From Euonymus europaeus (lineage: Eukaryota; Streptophyta; Magnoliopsida; Celastrales; Celastraceae), in contig OY756964.1 in the NCBI GenBank assembly GCA_963580455.1, positions 20,248,001 through 20,312,000 of the forward strand: DNA of 64,000 nt, in the 5' to 3' direction. Under the pieces are notes generated by a model that had not been told where the DNA came from, searched no databases, and saw nothing but the letters and a program-made list of their open reading frames with translations. Of this stretch, positions 34,519 to 48,000 are shown piece after piece (the first letter of the stretch is position 1; each line of letters starts with the position of its first letter). The position numbers and the translations under genes are program-made.

Positions 34519-35151
34519 CTCCGTTTGTTTGGAGAAAAATTAACATCTCACGGAAAATATATCTTAAAGAAAAAAAATTCATGGAAAAACAACTAATTTT
34601 TAGTGTTTGGAAAAAAAATTGCTAATATTTTTCATTGTTTGGTGAAATTTTAAACTGTTAGATGTAAACTCAAAACAAACAATTTTTCAATTATGATGAA
34701 ATTAATTTTTGTTTTGAAAACAAAAGATATATCGTTGGATTGGAAAATTGATCAAAATATAATTATAATTTTTTCATATTTTTTTATAAAAAATTTTGGT
34801 CCTCAAAAGTTAGAACCTCATTTTAAGACTTCATTTTAGGACCTCAATTTTAATATATATATTCTATCTTTTATATATACTCAGTATTATGTATAAAAGA
34901 TATAATTTTAATTTAGTTCGTTGTTGTTCTCATGTATACATTGACAAAAAAAATCTTAATAATGATATTTTAATGTTATGAGGAAAATAACTTCCCAAGG
35001 AATATAAGGGAAGTTATTTTCCATCTTAGAACCCTTATTATGAGTTGACTTATTATAAATTTTGTTTGACTGATTTTATTTTCTTATCTCCAAACACTAC
35101 AAAATTAGGAAAACATTTTTCAAAGGTTGATTTTCCTCCAAATAAACGGAG
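34519..35151. mobile_element. MITE with ~26-bp terminal inverted repeats, 633 bp
   Basis: The left end CTCCGTTTGTTTGGAGAAAA and the reverse complement of the right end CTCCGTTTATTTGGAGGAAA agree at nearly every position, and agreement continues into AT(T/C)AAC. The interior is AT-rich and non-coding. No target-site duplication was evident. Confidence 0.8.
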
Positions 35152-36215
35152 CATTAATGCTTAATAAGTCTTATATCTGATACCCACATGCAATTATCCC
35201 TTTTTTATATCATAAATTGGTCCTCCTGTCACATGAGAGTTCTGGTTCTGGAGAGTCAAGGCTCTTTTTTCAAAAAAAATATCTATAATTTGTGAAATTG
35301 TGGCTCTTTCTTATATTATCATCTTATCTGAGAAATTGACATAAAAGCGTTTAATCGAAAGTATAGTGGATTCATCTGAGCATCTCAAATCCATTATTTT
35401 ATTTTATTTTTCCTTTGTTTTGTTGTTATTTTTGAATAAGATTGATGGATCTACTGATCCATTTTAATTGTTAATATCTCATAATGTTGTATTAATTGCC
35501 ATTTCTCGTCTGGCCACAAGCAGTTTACCAAATTTTTATCGACCCGGTTTCACTTATAATTTTTGCAAGTTCAATTTTAACACATAATAATAATATGTAA
35601 AGTGTCCACTATATACACTATAATATATTGAATGATATGATGAGGTGTTGATTTTATAGAGTTAGAAAGTCAAAACTTTAGCCAAAAAAATTGATTACAC
35701 CAATATAATTAGTAATTTTTCATATAAAAAATACTAGAAGATTCATATTTAAATAATATTATATATTATATATAAGATTTTAAGAGAGGCCCCTTTAGTA
35801 AAATTAGCCCAGAACCTCCAAAATTTCAGGAACGTCACTTGGCACTACTAATTTATAAATATTGTTCAGAAGATTGCATTCCAAAATACATGTGGTGTAT
35901 ACTTCTCGGGGAAAAAAAAGTCATTTTAATCACGACTCTTACTAACTACGGAAATTATAATGATGTGAAATAGACCTAACATATTTAATTCTTGAAAAAT
36001 AGTCTGCCCACATTTATATTTATATTGATACGTGCTCAATCCATTCACTATGAACATCTTGTATTTTGGTGCTATTTACATTCACGACTCTTACTGAGCG
36101 TCCACAATGAATGCTATAAAAGATACTAATTGGATGCTTTCTTGAGAAGTATAGTTTATATATTCACAAAGATTTAAATTCAACACTCTAAAACAATGAT
36201 AATTTTATACACTAC

Positions 36216-36612
36216 GGTACCGTTCGTTACAGCTTATGTAAGCTTATAAGCTCAGCTTATACGCTAAATAATTTATAAGCTTATTTTCATCGGTCAACAA
36301 TCACATCAATTACATATCAAAAAAATTCCTTGAATTTCCTCTATTACCCTTATTCTCTCACACATTTATCATTTTATCTCTCAAAATATATGTAAAATTT
36401 TGAAAAATTACACATTCGAATTTAACGCTAAAGCTCTTTCCAACCAGACTCATATTCAATAGTTTTTATTTAATTATTAAAACATTTTACATATCCATAA
36501 TAGTAAATTAACAGTTTATACGCTATCAAAACTTCCGCTCTACCGAACAACACACAGCTTATACACTACACAATTTATACGCTATCAAAACTTTCACTCT
36601 ACGAAACGGACC
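36216..36612 (-). mobile_element. MITE of the AGCTTATAAGCT family, copy 2
   Basis: The ends GGTACCGTTCGTTACAGC and ACGAAACGGACC are inverted; flanking 8-mers TACACTAC and TACACTTT agree in six positions. The paralogous site in segmental copy 2 (about 47000-47010) reads straight through without the element, which defines the insertion independently. The interior contains the shared ~80-bp module on the minus strand (36445-36368). Confidence 0.85.
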
Positions 36613-37191
36613 TACACTTTAGAGTGTCTCTTAATTAATAAATAGTGAATTTATGAGATCAACCTTATCGAGAGCAGCCTTTGTGGCTGCTAAATCAAAG
36701 TTTGAATAGTTGCCATTATAGACATTTAGTGCCAAATAATATTACTCTAGATAGTGCCAAAGATTTTCTAGTGCCTTTCGAAGTGGTCCATTGTAATATT
36801 CACAACTTTTTTAATTTTCTCGGATGTCCCCAAAGGAACTTTTAATTGTGTTTTTGTTATGATAATATTTTCCAATTTTCACTTTTGTCCTTATAATCCA
36901 GTCCTCAAAACACAAGAACACACAAGCAGCTAGACAGAGAGAAAGAAATGCGAAATCAACTGGAATTGAACTATTGAAGTGAAAACAAAGATTCTTCATG
37001 CGAACTTAAAACTTCGTTCATTAAGAAAACAAATATGAAATATATATTACTCAGACACATGATTCCATACAACTGATACAAGCCAGAGAAAAAAAACATC
37101 CAACGTAGAATTATATTACACAATCCTGGTGAATAGCCATAAGCATACCAATTGAACTCAAACTCCTGCAACACATTTTGTTTCACAATCC

Positions 37192-38861
37192 TTATGCATA
37201 AACACTAAGAGACAAGCGAGGTTTGATCATGACTTCAAGTGGGGTGGCTTTGGCGTTTGTTAATCCAGCAGTTTCAGTCATGTCAACTGCTGCATTTTCT
37301 GGAGTTGATATCTCAAACGCTTGGATTACACTGGCCAGCACTAGATGAGTCATTTGAAGACCAAACGCCCATCCGGGACATATACGCCTTCCGGCACCAA
37401 AAGGGATAAGCTCAAAATGCTGCCCCTTAACATCAACATGCTTGTGGGTCGTGAGGAATCTCTCTGGCCTGAACTCGAACGGCTCAGACCACAACCGTGG
37501 GTCTCTTTGGATCTTCCAAAGGTTCACAATCAAGCGAGTGCCTGCCGGAACATGGTAACCATTTACCGTGCAATCCTCTGTGAACTCACGAGCTCCTGCA
37601 AGTGGTCCTGCCGGATACAACCTTAGGACCTCTTTGACTATGGCCTGGAGGTAGACAAGCTTATTGATGTCTGATTCATTTACCAGTCTTTCCTTGCCAA
37701 CATGAGCATCCAATTCTTCTTGCGCCCTTCTCAATACTGGAGGATTGTTCAGCAGCAGTGCAAGAGCCCACGTTATGGTCAGGGTTGTAGTGTCAGTTCC
37801 ACCAGAAATTAGACCCTGCAAAATTAACTTATTGCAGTAAGATTCAGACTAAATATGTACATGTAATTAAAAAGTGCACAAGTTTCTACAAAAAGGGGTG
37901 CAAAGGCAGAATATACCATGGATGTGGCTTTGTTAACTGTATCAGCATCAAAACCTGCAAGGTCCATACCTTCCAGCGCTGAAAGCAATACGCCAATGAA
38001 ATCTTTCTGAGAGTCAGCAGTCTCACCGGATTCTCTCTTCTTGCGATGCTCCTCTAGCCATTCTTCAATTATACTGTCCAATTCTTTTCCTGTTTTCTTC
38101 ATTGCCTTCTCAATTCCACCAAAATCTAACCAACCAAGAAATGGAACCGCATCCCTTAGAACAAATAGTCCTGCTAAGCGAAAAAACTCCCTAAATGCCT
38201 TTTGACAACGCCTTGCCTCCTTTTCATCAGCACTGGCACCAAAGTACCTCTTTCCTGCAACCATCTGAACAATCACATTCAAATTTATGTCCCCAAACCA
38301 CTGCGTCATTTCAACTAAAACATGACCCGAGTCGCTCTTCTTCTCTGTCCACTGCTTGTGCAACTCTTTCACCGAATTCTCCACTTCAGAGGATCGAACG
38401 TGTTTTAGCAGCTCAAGCCTCCGGCTGGAAAGTAGCTCTACTGATATTAGTTTGCGAATATCACGCCAGAATGCACCATAAGGGGCAAATCCAAAACCTG
38501 CATAGTCATAGGACAAGTGTTTTCCGGCTACAAGCCGGGGACGGGAGGATACAGCTACATCCTTGGTGGTGAACACTTCTTTTGCTACCTCCCAACTACT
38601 GATCACCAAGGCTGGGAACAACCCAACCCGAATAGTTAACACTGGACCATACTTGTCGGCCAAGGCTCCCAAGGCTACATGTGGAAGCGGATCAGATCCT
38701 GCTAACAAGGGTAGGTGTCCAATTATAGGCCATCCACCACCAGCTAACGGTGCTAAGTTTTGTTTAGCGAGCTTGGACCTCCTGAGGATGTAGAAAGTAA
38801 AGAGAAATATGGCAAGGAAGCCAGCTATGGTAGCATTCAGGTATGGCGAAAGGAGACTCAT
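37192..38861 (-). CDS. Cytochrome P450, CYP82 family, gene 1
   Basis: Exons 38861-37917 and 37815-37192 join in phase 0 across a 101-bp GT-AG intron to give 522 residues. The N-terminal anchor ([19 protein letters not shown]) places it in the ER membrane. P450 landmarks: Pro-rich hinge [13 protein letters not shown], the helix C motif FWRDIRK, I-helix GGTDTT (320-325), ExxR in KEVLR (377-380), PERF (432-435) and haem loop PFGAGRRICPG with Cys461. The intron position and words such as GKRYFGA and LGWLDFGG mark the CYP82 family. Members oxidise flavonoids, alkaloids or terpenoids; the substrate is unknown here. Gene 2 is about 96% identical. All key residues are intact. Confidence 0.93.
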
Positions 38862-39609
38862 TGTAATTATAACTTGCTCTGCTGGATTGAAAGATTGTTT
38901 CTGTACTTGTGCAATAAAACTGTACAATATCACTTATCTCTATTGAGAACAATCATTCCCTTACGCTCGAGAAGCACGACAATATGAAGTCTAAAGTCAA
39001 TCAGTCCAAATCTACTACTCAAACTAGAGCTGTATCACACTAATAGATTTGAACGTTCTCTCTTTTGTCCGTTAAAATAAGAACGTTGTATCTCTGATTA
39101 TATAATCAGTGAGATGTAATTGCTTGTAATCAATTTCTTGTGTGATTAATACAAATCATTAATCTCTTCCTTTACCTTTTGAAGCCATACTAATCGCATT
39201 ACCTCCAGAATGTTGACAAGAGCGCTACTAAGCATCATAAGAGGAATATATATAAAAATCCATTATTCTACTTTGTTGCATGCCAAGTTCTAACGTTGTA
39301 TTGCTGCTATGTGGCCATCTTATGCTTAGTTTCAACTTATTATTGTTTTTTTTTTCTTGGTAATTTGTTCACTTCCACATATTGGAGAGAAACCAAGTGT
39401 AGAAAAATATGTCGCTCTAAGAATGGCCACGTCGTTTTGAATATTATTGGCCGAATGCGACAAAATAAATGGCAAATTCTTCTTCAGGATAAGCATCAAT
39501 GAAAGACTAACTTCAAAACAAAACTATGCCATAGATCTCGATAAGATATAAAGTACCCCTTATTCTATATCAATGAAGCATTAGTCGATGCATTCTTTTA
39601 TTTTATAGT

Positions 39610-39929
39610 TAAGTAGTAATCTCAAAATTAGGACAGTTTGGAGAAATCAAGTTACGACAGTATCATTGTAGCTATGCATCCCAACTTAACATGTTAAGTA
39701 GGAAGAAGTGAACATATAGATGTCCGGTTTCATTTTCTTCGTGAGCTTACAAGAGAAGAAGTTGTTGAATTAGTTTATTGCAAAAGTTAGGGGAACAAAT
39801 CGCAGATCTATATATTAACCAAGCCATTAAAACTAGAAGCCTTTGTGAAGCTATAAAGTTGACTCGGAGTTTGTTCAAGTTCTAATCTTTGTTACAATTT
39901 TGGTATAAACTGATTGCTTGAAATTAGGG
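39610..39929. other. Intergenic between CYP82 segment and CACTA relic
   Basis: It contains about 40 bases resembling 33490-33535. No gene was seen. Confidence 0.4.
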
Positions 39930-41381
39930 ATGGAGTAGCAATTTTTTGTTGTGAGATAAAAATATTTGAAATTTCCATTGAAAAAAACTTTCGAATTTTT
40001 TGACAATTAGACGGATTTTTCCATCGTTAATAAAGCGTGTCCGTCTTTTTTTACTTTTTAGTGACGAAAAAAAAAATTCTTCCGAAAATTTGTCTCCTAG
40101 TTAGAGATGAATTTTTTCCCCGTCCCTTATCCAGTTAAAATAATTGTAAATTTTGACTTTCTAATTATTAAAGACGGAATATTTTTCCGTCTCTAAATCT
40201 ATCCTTAATTAGGGATGGAAATTTCATTCGTCCCTAATTAGGGGGAATAAAATTCCGTCTCTAATGAGGGAAGAAAATATTTTCGTCCCTGTATGTCGGT
40301 AAACATTTACAAAACATAACTCTCTCCCAGAGTTGGTCACTGATTTTGCTTTAGATTTCACAAATCTGCTAATTTCGGTTTCCTCTGCTTTATGCGATCT
40401 AGAGTCTCAACTTCTATAATTTCAGGTTATTTTCTTGATTTTGTTACCTTATTTGTTGTTATTCTTTTGGAAGTTCTCAACTTTTTAACATTAGATCGGA
40501 AAGAGTAAAAGTGCTCTAAAAACTTTGTTAATGAGGAATTGGATCAGAGGCACGCCATCTGCGTGGCACCTCTACCACTAGCAGGACATCTATTCCTCAA
40601 ATTGATTCGGATGTTGAGCAGTCGATCCAGAGGGCAATTGATGTCGTGACGGTTCATGTCGATTCGCAACAAGAGACTATAGCTAGATTAGAGAAGGAGC
40701 TTCAGGATTTATGACATGATCGATAGTTCCAGTCTGAGGAGCAGGATGCCAGTGAGGAGGAGGATGCCAATATCTCTGGAGGGAATGATTAGATGCACTA
40801 GAGGACTTTCTTAATATATTATTATATTTTATGAGAGAATTAATTATGAATTTAATATATTATTATATTTTATGTGAGAACTTTTGTTTGGATTTTACTG
40901 TTATGATAATTATTTAAATATTTTGTTTTCAATTATATTCAAAATAAAAAATAAAAAGCTGTAAAATTATTATTCATAAATTAATATTAAAATTTTAATA
41001 AATTTTAAAAATATAAAAATATAAAAATATTTTAATAAATTATAATTTAATATATAATTTATCATAAATATAAAAGTAATTATATATTTTCTTTCAAAAT
41101 AAATAAATAAATTTTGTAATTAAATATATAATTTTGGGACGGATTTATTCGTCCCAAATTTTCCACGGAAATATTCGTCCCAATTTTCTAAAAAAAATTA
41201 TTTTTTTAAAATATTTAAATGAAATTAGTGACGAAATATTCTATCCCTAATATTTCCGTCACAAAATTTTGCTACAACAATTTTTTCGGTCCCAAATTTC
41301 ATCCCTAATGAATTTCGCTATGGAAAGTTAGAGTTTAGTGACGGAAAAAATGTGTCCCTAAAACTGATTTTTCTTGTAGTG
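39930..41381. mobile_element. CACTA (En/Spm-like) element relic
   Basis: The right end reads TTTTTCTTGTAGTG, the inverse of the classical CACTACAAGAAAAA terminus (ends 41381). Both flanks are packed with subterminal inverted words such as CCGTCCCTAATTAGG, TTCCGTC and TCGTCCC. No CACTA terminus is recognisable on the left, so that end is lost or strongly changed. In the middle a plus-strand stretch (about 40560-40712) encodes VEQSIQRAIDVV...QQETIARLEKELQDL, a coiled-coil-like end seen in plant CACTA-associated proteins. No transposase remains. Confidence 0.75.
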
Positions 41382-41835
41382 ACGAGTTTGAAATTTTGGG
41401 TTCATTCTTTCACAGTTATTACCGATGACTTCAAAAGGACGAACCCATTAACATAAGTTAATAGAGGACAAGTTTGCCTACGTTTGAATTTTTATTTTTA
41501 TTTTTATATTAAATGTGAATAATTGATTGGGCTTGATTCAAACGTTGATCCCAAACAGAATTTAGCTTGGTTCAAAGTATAAGCAGAAGCATGTGGAGAA
41601 TATGACAATTAGTTTTTTTGTAATTATGTGTAGCCATAAGTGGATAAGAACCACTTCAGATTAATAAATATTGTGTAGTAGATTGCATTGCAAAATAAAT
41701 GTGGTGTATGCTTATCGGGGAGAAAAGGTCATTTTAATCACGACTCTTACTCTCTCTTTTTTTTTTTGGAGAGATATGAAATAGGCGTAATAGATACAAT
41801 TTCGGAAAATAGTCTCTCCACATATTTATATTAAG

Positions 41836-42507
41836 AGTATTATACTAATAGGTCTCTCCTACTCAATTCATAACCTAATCAAATAGACTACTATATTCAT
41901 ATAACTTATTTAGTTTATTTAAAATACCCTTGATGAGTTTTACAAAACTAAAATATCCTAAAAATTTCTTTCTCGCCTCTCCCAATCCCCTCTCATATCT
42001 AAATAATGATTTATTTATTTATTTATTTATTTGTGATGGTTATCAAGTATTTTTTTAAAATTTTGATTTTTTTTCCTAATTTGGCAACATACGCAACAAA
42101 ATGTTGTACAATAAGTATGTGATTTTGTCATCTGACATTCTCTTTGGCGCGGTTCATTGACATTTTTGTATTTTTACTAATGCAAAACAATCAAAATAAG
42201 TGAAAGAATTTTTGAAATTTTAAAAATTGAGTTTAATAACAAATTCATTGGTTTCATTAAAAAAAACTCCTAAAATCATAATAGATACAATATATATATA
42301 AACAATTTTAGCCACTAATTTCAAAGTTTAACTTCAAAATTTAAAAATTTAGCAAAATCTACTGTCTAACTTACTTTTATCTTAAGATTCATATTTGTTA
42401 TGAATTTTTTTAAAATAATTTTCTATTTTCCATAAAATTGCATGATAAATATATATTATTCATTATTTTATTTTTAAAAAAATTTGATGCATCAAAAATG
42501 ATACATC
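41836..42507. other. AT-rich insertion sequence left of the solo LTR
   Basis: (TTTA)n lies at about 42010-42032. There is no coding sense and no match to segmental copy 1. Confidence 0.5.
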
Positions 42508-42512
42508 GCTCC

Positions 42513-44014
42513 TGTCACGCCCCGACCCCAGGAGCGTGACGTGAAATAAGGTCATTAACTATTTTATCTAACTAACAAAACTTCCGCCACAATTTGTTTC
42601 GTTTAATCTACATATTTATATATATATATATATACTTACACACACTTATGTATACATATCTTTGTGTATTAGTGAATAATCATACAACATTTACAGAGAA
42701 AGCTCGGCGCCCCGCCTCCGAAAAATTCCCCATCTTATAAATCGCTAGCATGCTTATTTAAAATAATAACTTCCTACAAGCAAGAATTACGTACTATATA
42801 TTTTTCGACGGTTCGCATATATATATATATATATATTTACACATTTATATAAATTTACGCAAAGGTCCATATATTATGTACACATATATAGTTCCACACG
42901 TGATCCATGGAGAGCTCAACTCTCAATTTCCGACATCATAATATAAGTCTAACATGCGTTTTAGAGAGGTTAGATAGGTACATATATAGACCTTAACGCC
43001 CAAAATGACATCTCCTCCTTTTGGCGGTATGTGCATCCTATCGAGCTGCCCGGGCCCCATCGTCAGCTCGATCAACCCTACTAGGCTCACCTGAAAAACA
43101 AACAAACACAGGGAGCAAGCCAAAGCTCAGTAGGAAATACCACAACTTTCGGTAATCGGACGAATATAAGGCACTTTAAGAATCACAACGTTACACAAAA
43201 TAACCATAATAACTAGGGTCACATTTTTGTTTAAAACAAATCTAGAATCATCGTTCCAGTTCCGCCAATCTACATTCACCTCAAACCGACCTCATTGTCG
43301 GGTCCCCCCCTTTCACCTTCCGACCTCATCGTCGGTATTACTTTGATCACATCCGACCTCATTGTCGGAGTCACGTTATTCACCCTTTGACCTCTCCGAC
43401 CTCATCGCCGGGGTCTTTCTACGAGTAAGAAAGGTAGGCACTTTCTTCTACCCGGGACTTACTACCCTCCGCTATGTGGCAGCATAGCGAATTCTTACTC
43501 AGATTACTTTTCACTGTACGTACAGGGTCACCATTTGTTCACACACCTCAACCATCTTCTTCTTTCCCCCTTTCCACTACCTCCTCCACCACTGTCCATG
43601 CTCAACATAATATTCCATGATCACAAAGAGTTCAGCACAACAATACAGGTAATGCATGTCAAGCCGCATCCTTAACCCATATTACCATCATCATTAATTT
43701 AAATTATCAACTAACTTCTCAATCACACATTTGTCAAACAACGCTCGTTATCAATTTTAATAAGTCCCAGTAGCAACGAACAGAACCATTCAATGTTTAA
43801 GCCATATTACCAATTCATGCCATTCACCCAATTGAACATTGACACCCCAGCAACATGTACATATCTTATAGAAGTTACGTCTCAATCAATTCCCATGTAC
43901 ACACAAGTTTTTTTTCTTCAATCACTATATATATCTTTATATATATATATATATCTATGACCCACACGCTGGGACACAAGTAGAAAGAACTACTCCAAAT
44001 TCAATGTCCTGCAC

Positions 44015-44072
<58 letters not shown>

Positions 44073-45028
44073 CTCATCAATCATCACGTGTGCACATATA
44101 ATTCATAATTTGTATCACGGAAGTACAAGTTAATGAACTCATTGAATTCAATAGCACTATAACATCAATATATATATATACAGCACCACATCCAAAGTAA
44201 CCATAGTCTGCACCATCCATGTGTAACATGAAACCACTTTATAGCATGAAACCACTCTAAGAACACAAAACCACCAAATACAGTATCAACCCATGCACAA
44301 TCTGAAAGAAGGCGTCATCCTGCTAGACGTCACAGGATATACCATACAACTACACTACCAGCTCATTAATTAGTATTAGCAAAGCATTTAGCCTAAGATT
44401 TAACAAAGCTGGGTATTTCCTACCTGATAATGTATATCTTACTACTTGCAGCTTTAACAATTTGTGTGTCCTTCTCCTACTCGGATCACCTCTTCTACCA
44501 AGTACCTTGTACCAGTTGGTGCCGTGGCCACCACTACAGAGAAAGAACACATGCGACACCCAAATAGCCCTCTCTACACATCAACTCACTAGCTTCAGTC
44601 TCCCCCAAAGTTAACGAGATAACCCCGACTATGAAACCCTCAAAACAACCGTCTCTCAATCTCTCGAATCTTCCTATGCCTTCTTCTTATATTATATATT
44701 ATATATTATACTCCACCGCCTTCCCTTTGTAAATAAGATAATAATAATATTTTGTTTCAATTGTCCAGTTCATTGTTCCCCTAATACCCTTCAATCTCTA
44801 TCCCAATTCCTCTTATTATTTACAAAACTGACATCTTCCACTATATATAATCTTTCTACGGTTACTGCTTCATTAATTTAACATGTGCGTTTTTCCCAAA
44901 CTCACCTAAAATAATTTCCATAAATAAATTATTAATCCGAATTCAAATTTTCAGCCCCACCGTGTACCATTGTACACGTGTAACTCCCCCATTCATTATT
45001 TAGACCTTTTCTGAGTCAGGATATCACA
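42513..45028. mobile_element. Solo LTR, 2516 bp, with 5-bp target duplication
   Basis: It starts TGTCACGCCCCGACC and ends GGATATCACA, with GCTCC directly on both sides (42508-42512 and 45029-45033). The TGTCACGCCCCGACC opening is common in long plant Ty3/gypsy LTRs, as far as I recall. It has no gag-pol and no second LTR, so it is most simply a solo LTR from recombination. Inside are (TA)n tracts (the longest about 44022-44071), four CCGACCTCATxGTCGG hairpins (43286-43412) and a polypurine-poor, C-rich plus strand. Strand of the element was not determined. Confidence 0.85.
43286..43412 (+). repeat. Four short hairpin repeats within the solo LTR
   Basis: CCGACCTCATTGTCGG or close variants begin at about 43286, 43319, 43353 and 43397. 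In each, CCGAC can pair with GTCGG over a six-base loop; the fourth (CGCCGG) pairs less well. The spacing is 33-44 bases. Confidence 0.85.
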
Positions 45029-45033
45029 GCTCC

Positions 45034-48000
45034 CCAATCTAGAGATTTGACATTTAAAAGTAGTATTTTTATTCAAGAGAGAGAAAGAAAAAAAACTACA
45101 CTAATGGTGGAGATTTGTTAACAATGTCCACACCATATTATCTAAACATTGTTTTTCCCCAATTTAGAGAACAAAATATGAAAAATAGCTAAAATAGGGT
45201 CTGCATCATGTTACTTAAAGTTCTGTATCTTAAATAATAATTATAGTTGTTCTATACATTTAGTTAATAAATCAACTTTGAGACGAATATCTATGATTTG
45301 ATTTGTCACATTTGTTCAATAAAAACAAGTTCAGACACTAATTCAATAGAATCAAGTCCATAAACAAGTTTTATTAATGTTGATCTCATTTATTAACACT
45401 AATTTCTTGAGCGTTGTTCTCATTTGTATATTGAAATTATATTTTAATTTTTTAATATATTTTGAGAATTATATTGTGATTTTTTCAATAAATTTTAGGA
45501 ATTATACTCAGAAGATTAAGTCAATGTTAAATACATTCGGACAGAGCCGTATCCAAGGGGACTACTGTAGGCTGCCTAGTGTAGATTTTTCATTTTTTTT
45601 ATATACTTAATATAAAGACAAGTCAGAAGTGAAACTTAAGTTATCAAACCAGGACTTCTTATTGCAGTAAAAAAAATGCTCAAAACCTTGACTTAAAAGC
45701 TACACAAAGTCAAATCATATACTTTCTAATAAGCCTATCAATCTCAGCCCTTTATGATGGACATGTGTCTCAATCCTTTCCATGCAATTTTAAAAAATTC
45801 ATATAAAAATGAATGAATTAATATCAAGAATTCTGATTTTTCTTTAAAAGAAAAATAAAAAATCAATTCACTTGATAAAAGCTATTAGTCTCGTCTTTTT
45901 TGTTTGATTCTTCCCCTGAATGCGTCATTAAGTTACAATATGTTCAACGAGATTAGATTATTTTAAGAGATCAAACATCAAAATTAATATTCATTTACAA
46001 TACCATTTCAAGTTGTTCTAAAGAATCCAAAAAAAAAAAAAAATCGGAGGCGTTGTCCTCGGACCCTCACACATTTTTCTTAAACATATCAAAATAATAT
46101 TATTTTAACATCAGCCCACCACATGTTAATTTTCTGGCTTCGCCCTGCATTCATAACAAAATAGGAGTCCAAATATTTGGACTGAAAAATTCGACCTCGA
46201 CTTGAAATAATTTTTGGACTTGAAATAGTGACTCATGCATTATTTTGATAAAACCTCTGCAAAAAAAAAAATGTGCGGATTAAACTTTTTGAATAAATAT
46301 AAACTAGGACACAAATCTACCTCGCAATGACTCTCACAATTTTCGAACAAACGTGTATTTAGTTATCTACTACTCATCACTATATTACATGTGATAGAGT
46401 CAAAAATTAATAACCCAAAAGTTCGAAAAGCTATCTCTCATATATATTTTAGTTTTGAAGCCTTGTTAATACAATAGTATTAATGTCGTTGTTCGTGAGA
46501 CTGCGAGCCGATCAACACGAACCTCGACCTCCTTTATCTGACATCGTTTTGTTGTGATCAAATATCATTTGTCATTTTTAATTGCTCCAGCAAGAAAATA
46601 GGAACAAGAAATTGAGATTCTGATTTACATTCTCTCCAAATTTTAGATAAACGTTTTCATTTATTCCTTTCCCACTTTAAAAAAATAATTATCGTCTTTA
46701 AAAATAATAATTAATTAATTATGGACTTAATTGAATAAATTTTATAGACCCATGAATCCATTGGACTATAAGATTAATAAGTGTCTTTAGTGGGTCACAA
46801 AATACTTATCAAGCATTAAGTCTTATATTTATATGTGCTCGACTCATTCATTTTGAACATTTTGTATTTTGGTGTTTTTTACTTCACGATGGATGCTGCG
46901 TGAGACACTTGATTGAGTGCTTTCTTGAGTACAGCACTGTATACTCACAAATGGTTTAAATTTAACGATCTAAAAACAATGATAATTTTGCAAACACTAC
47001 ATATTTAGAGTATTTCTTAATTCATAAATTGTGAATATAGGAGATCCATTTTAGCCAATTAGTTGTTGTCACATTACCCTCCATTCATGCAACACACAAA
47101 GTATGAGACCCATGCATCCATCAACAATTTAAAACATGTCCTTAATTGCACAATAATCAAGAGATATCAAGTTTCATATAGATAAATCATTATAAGCATC
47201 CCTATCCAAATTTATGTGGGTACACCAAATTCTAGAAAATGAAATTCATCAACAAGAGTAGCCAAAGTGACTTGGATACATCAGGCTCGCACGATTTTGT
47301 TTCTCCTGCACGACTTTGTTTCTCCTTAAGTCTAATAAGTGAGCTTGGACCCAACTCACTACACAAGGGAAAAGACCTTGTTGCTAATGAGAGGGTGGGT
47401 AGCACTTATAAAAGTGCTTTGATATCCCACACCTTATCGATGTGGGACTTTACAAGTTTGAACATGATAATTGTCTTTATAGACATGTAGGCCCTGCTTG
47501 ACGCATGAGTTGAAAGGAGTTGGGAGGTTTCGAATCCTTGTTTGGTGCGAACACCTTGAGATGTTCGGAAACTCCTCACAACCTCTCTTTATGAACCCTT
47601 GAAAATGAGGGGTTTGCTATTGTTTAAATATGAAGTTACAAAAATATCTTTATAACAAAAAAATTATACATAAATTTTTTAATCAATCCCTCCCAACATA
47701 TTTATATACTAAGTGTTTACACCATAATTGTGCAGGCATGATGGGCCGGGCTGGGTCCAAAAAAGTTGGGTTGCATGACGAATAGAATGGGTTGGACTAT
47801 ATTACATGGGATGATGGTCTATAAGTGATGAAACAAGTGAGTCGATTTTAATTGCAATCTATGTGGGTTTGACAGGAAATGAGTCATTAATTTCAGTATT
47901 GGATGGGCCCGATTTCAAGAGTTATTAAGGAGGTGGACTTGGTCTTAAGAGCTGCCTAGAATTTAGGAGATGTGAGCTTATCCTACCAATTTTTGTGGGG

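Larger units (their letters stand above)
35850..39600 (-). repeat. Tandem segmental duplication, copy 1 (with CYP82 gene 1)
   Basis: Matching blocks in copy 2 are: 35860-36010 to 41665-41835 (AATCACGACTCTTACT and flanks), 36010-36215 to 46830-47005 (TTTTGGTG, TGCTTTCTTGAG, AACAATGATAATTTT), 36613-36660 to 47010-47045, and 36729-39600 to 48579-51045 (gene and both flanks). Copy 1 alone carries a MITE at 36216-36612 and an extra ~450 bases at about 38935-39400. Confidence 0.8.
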
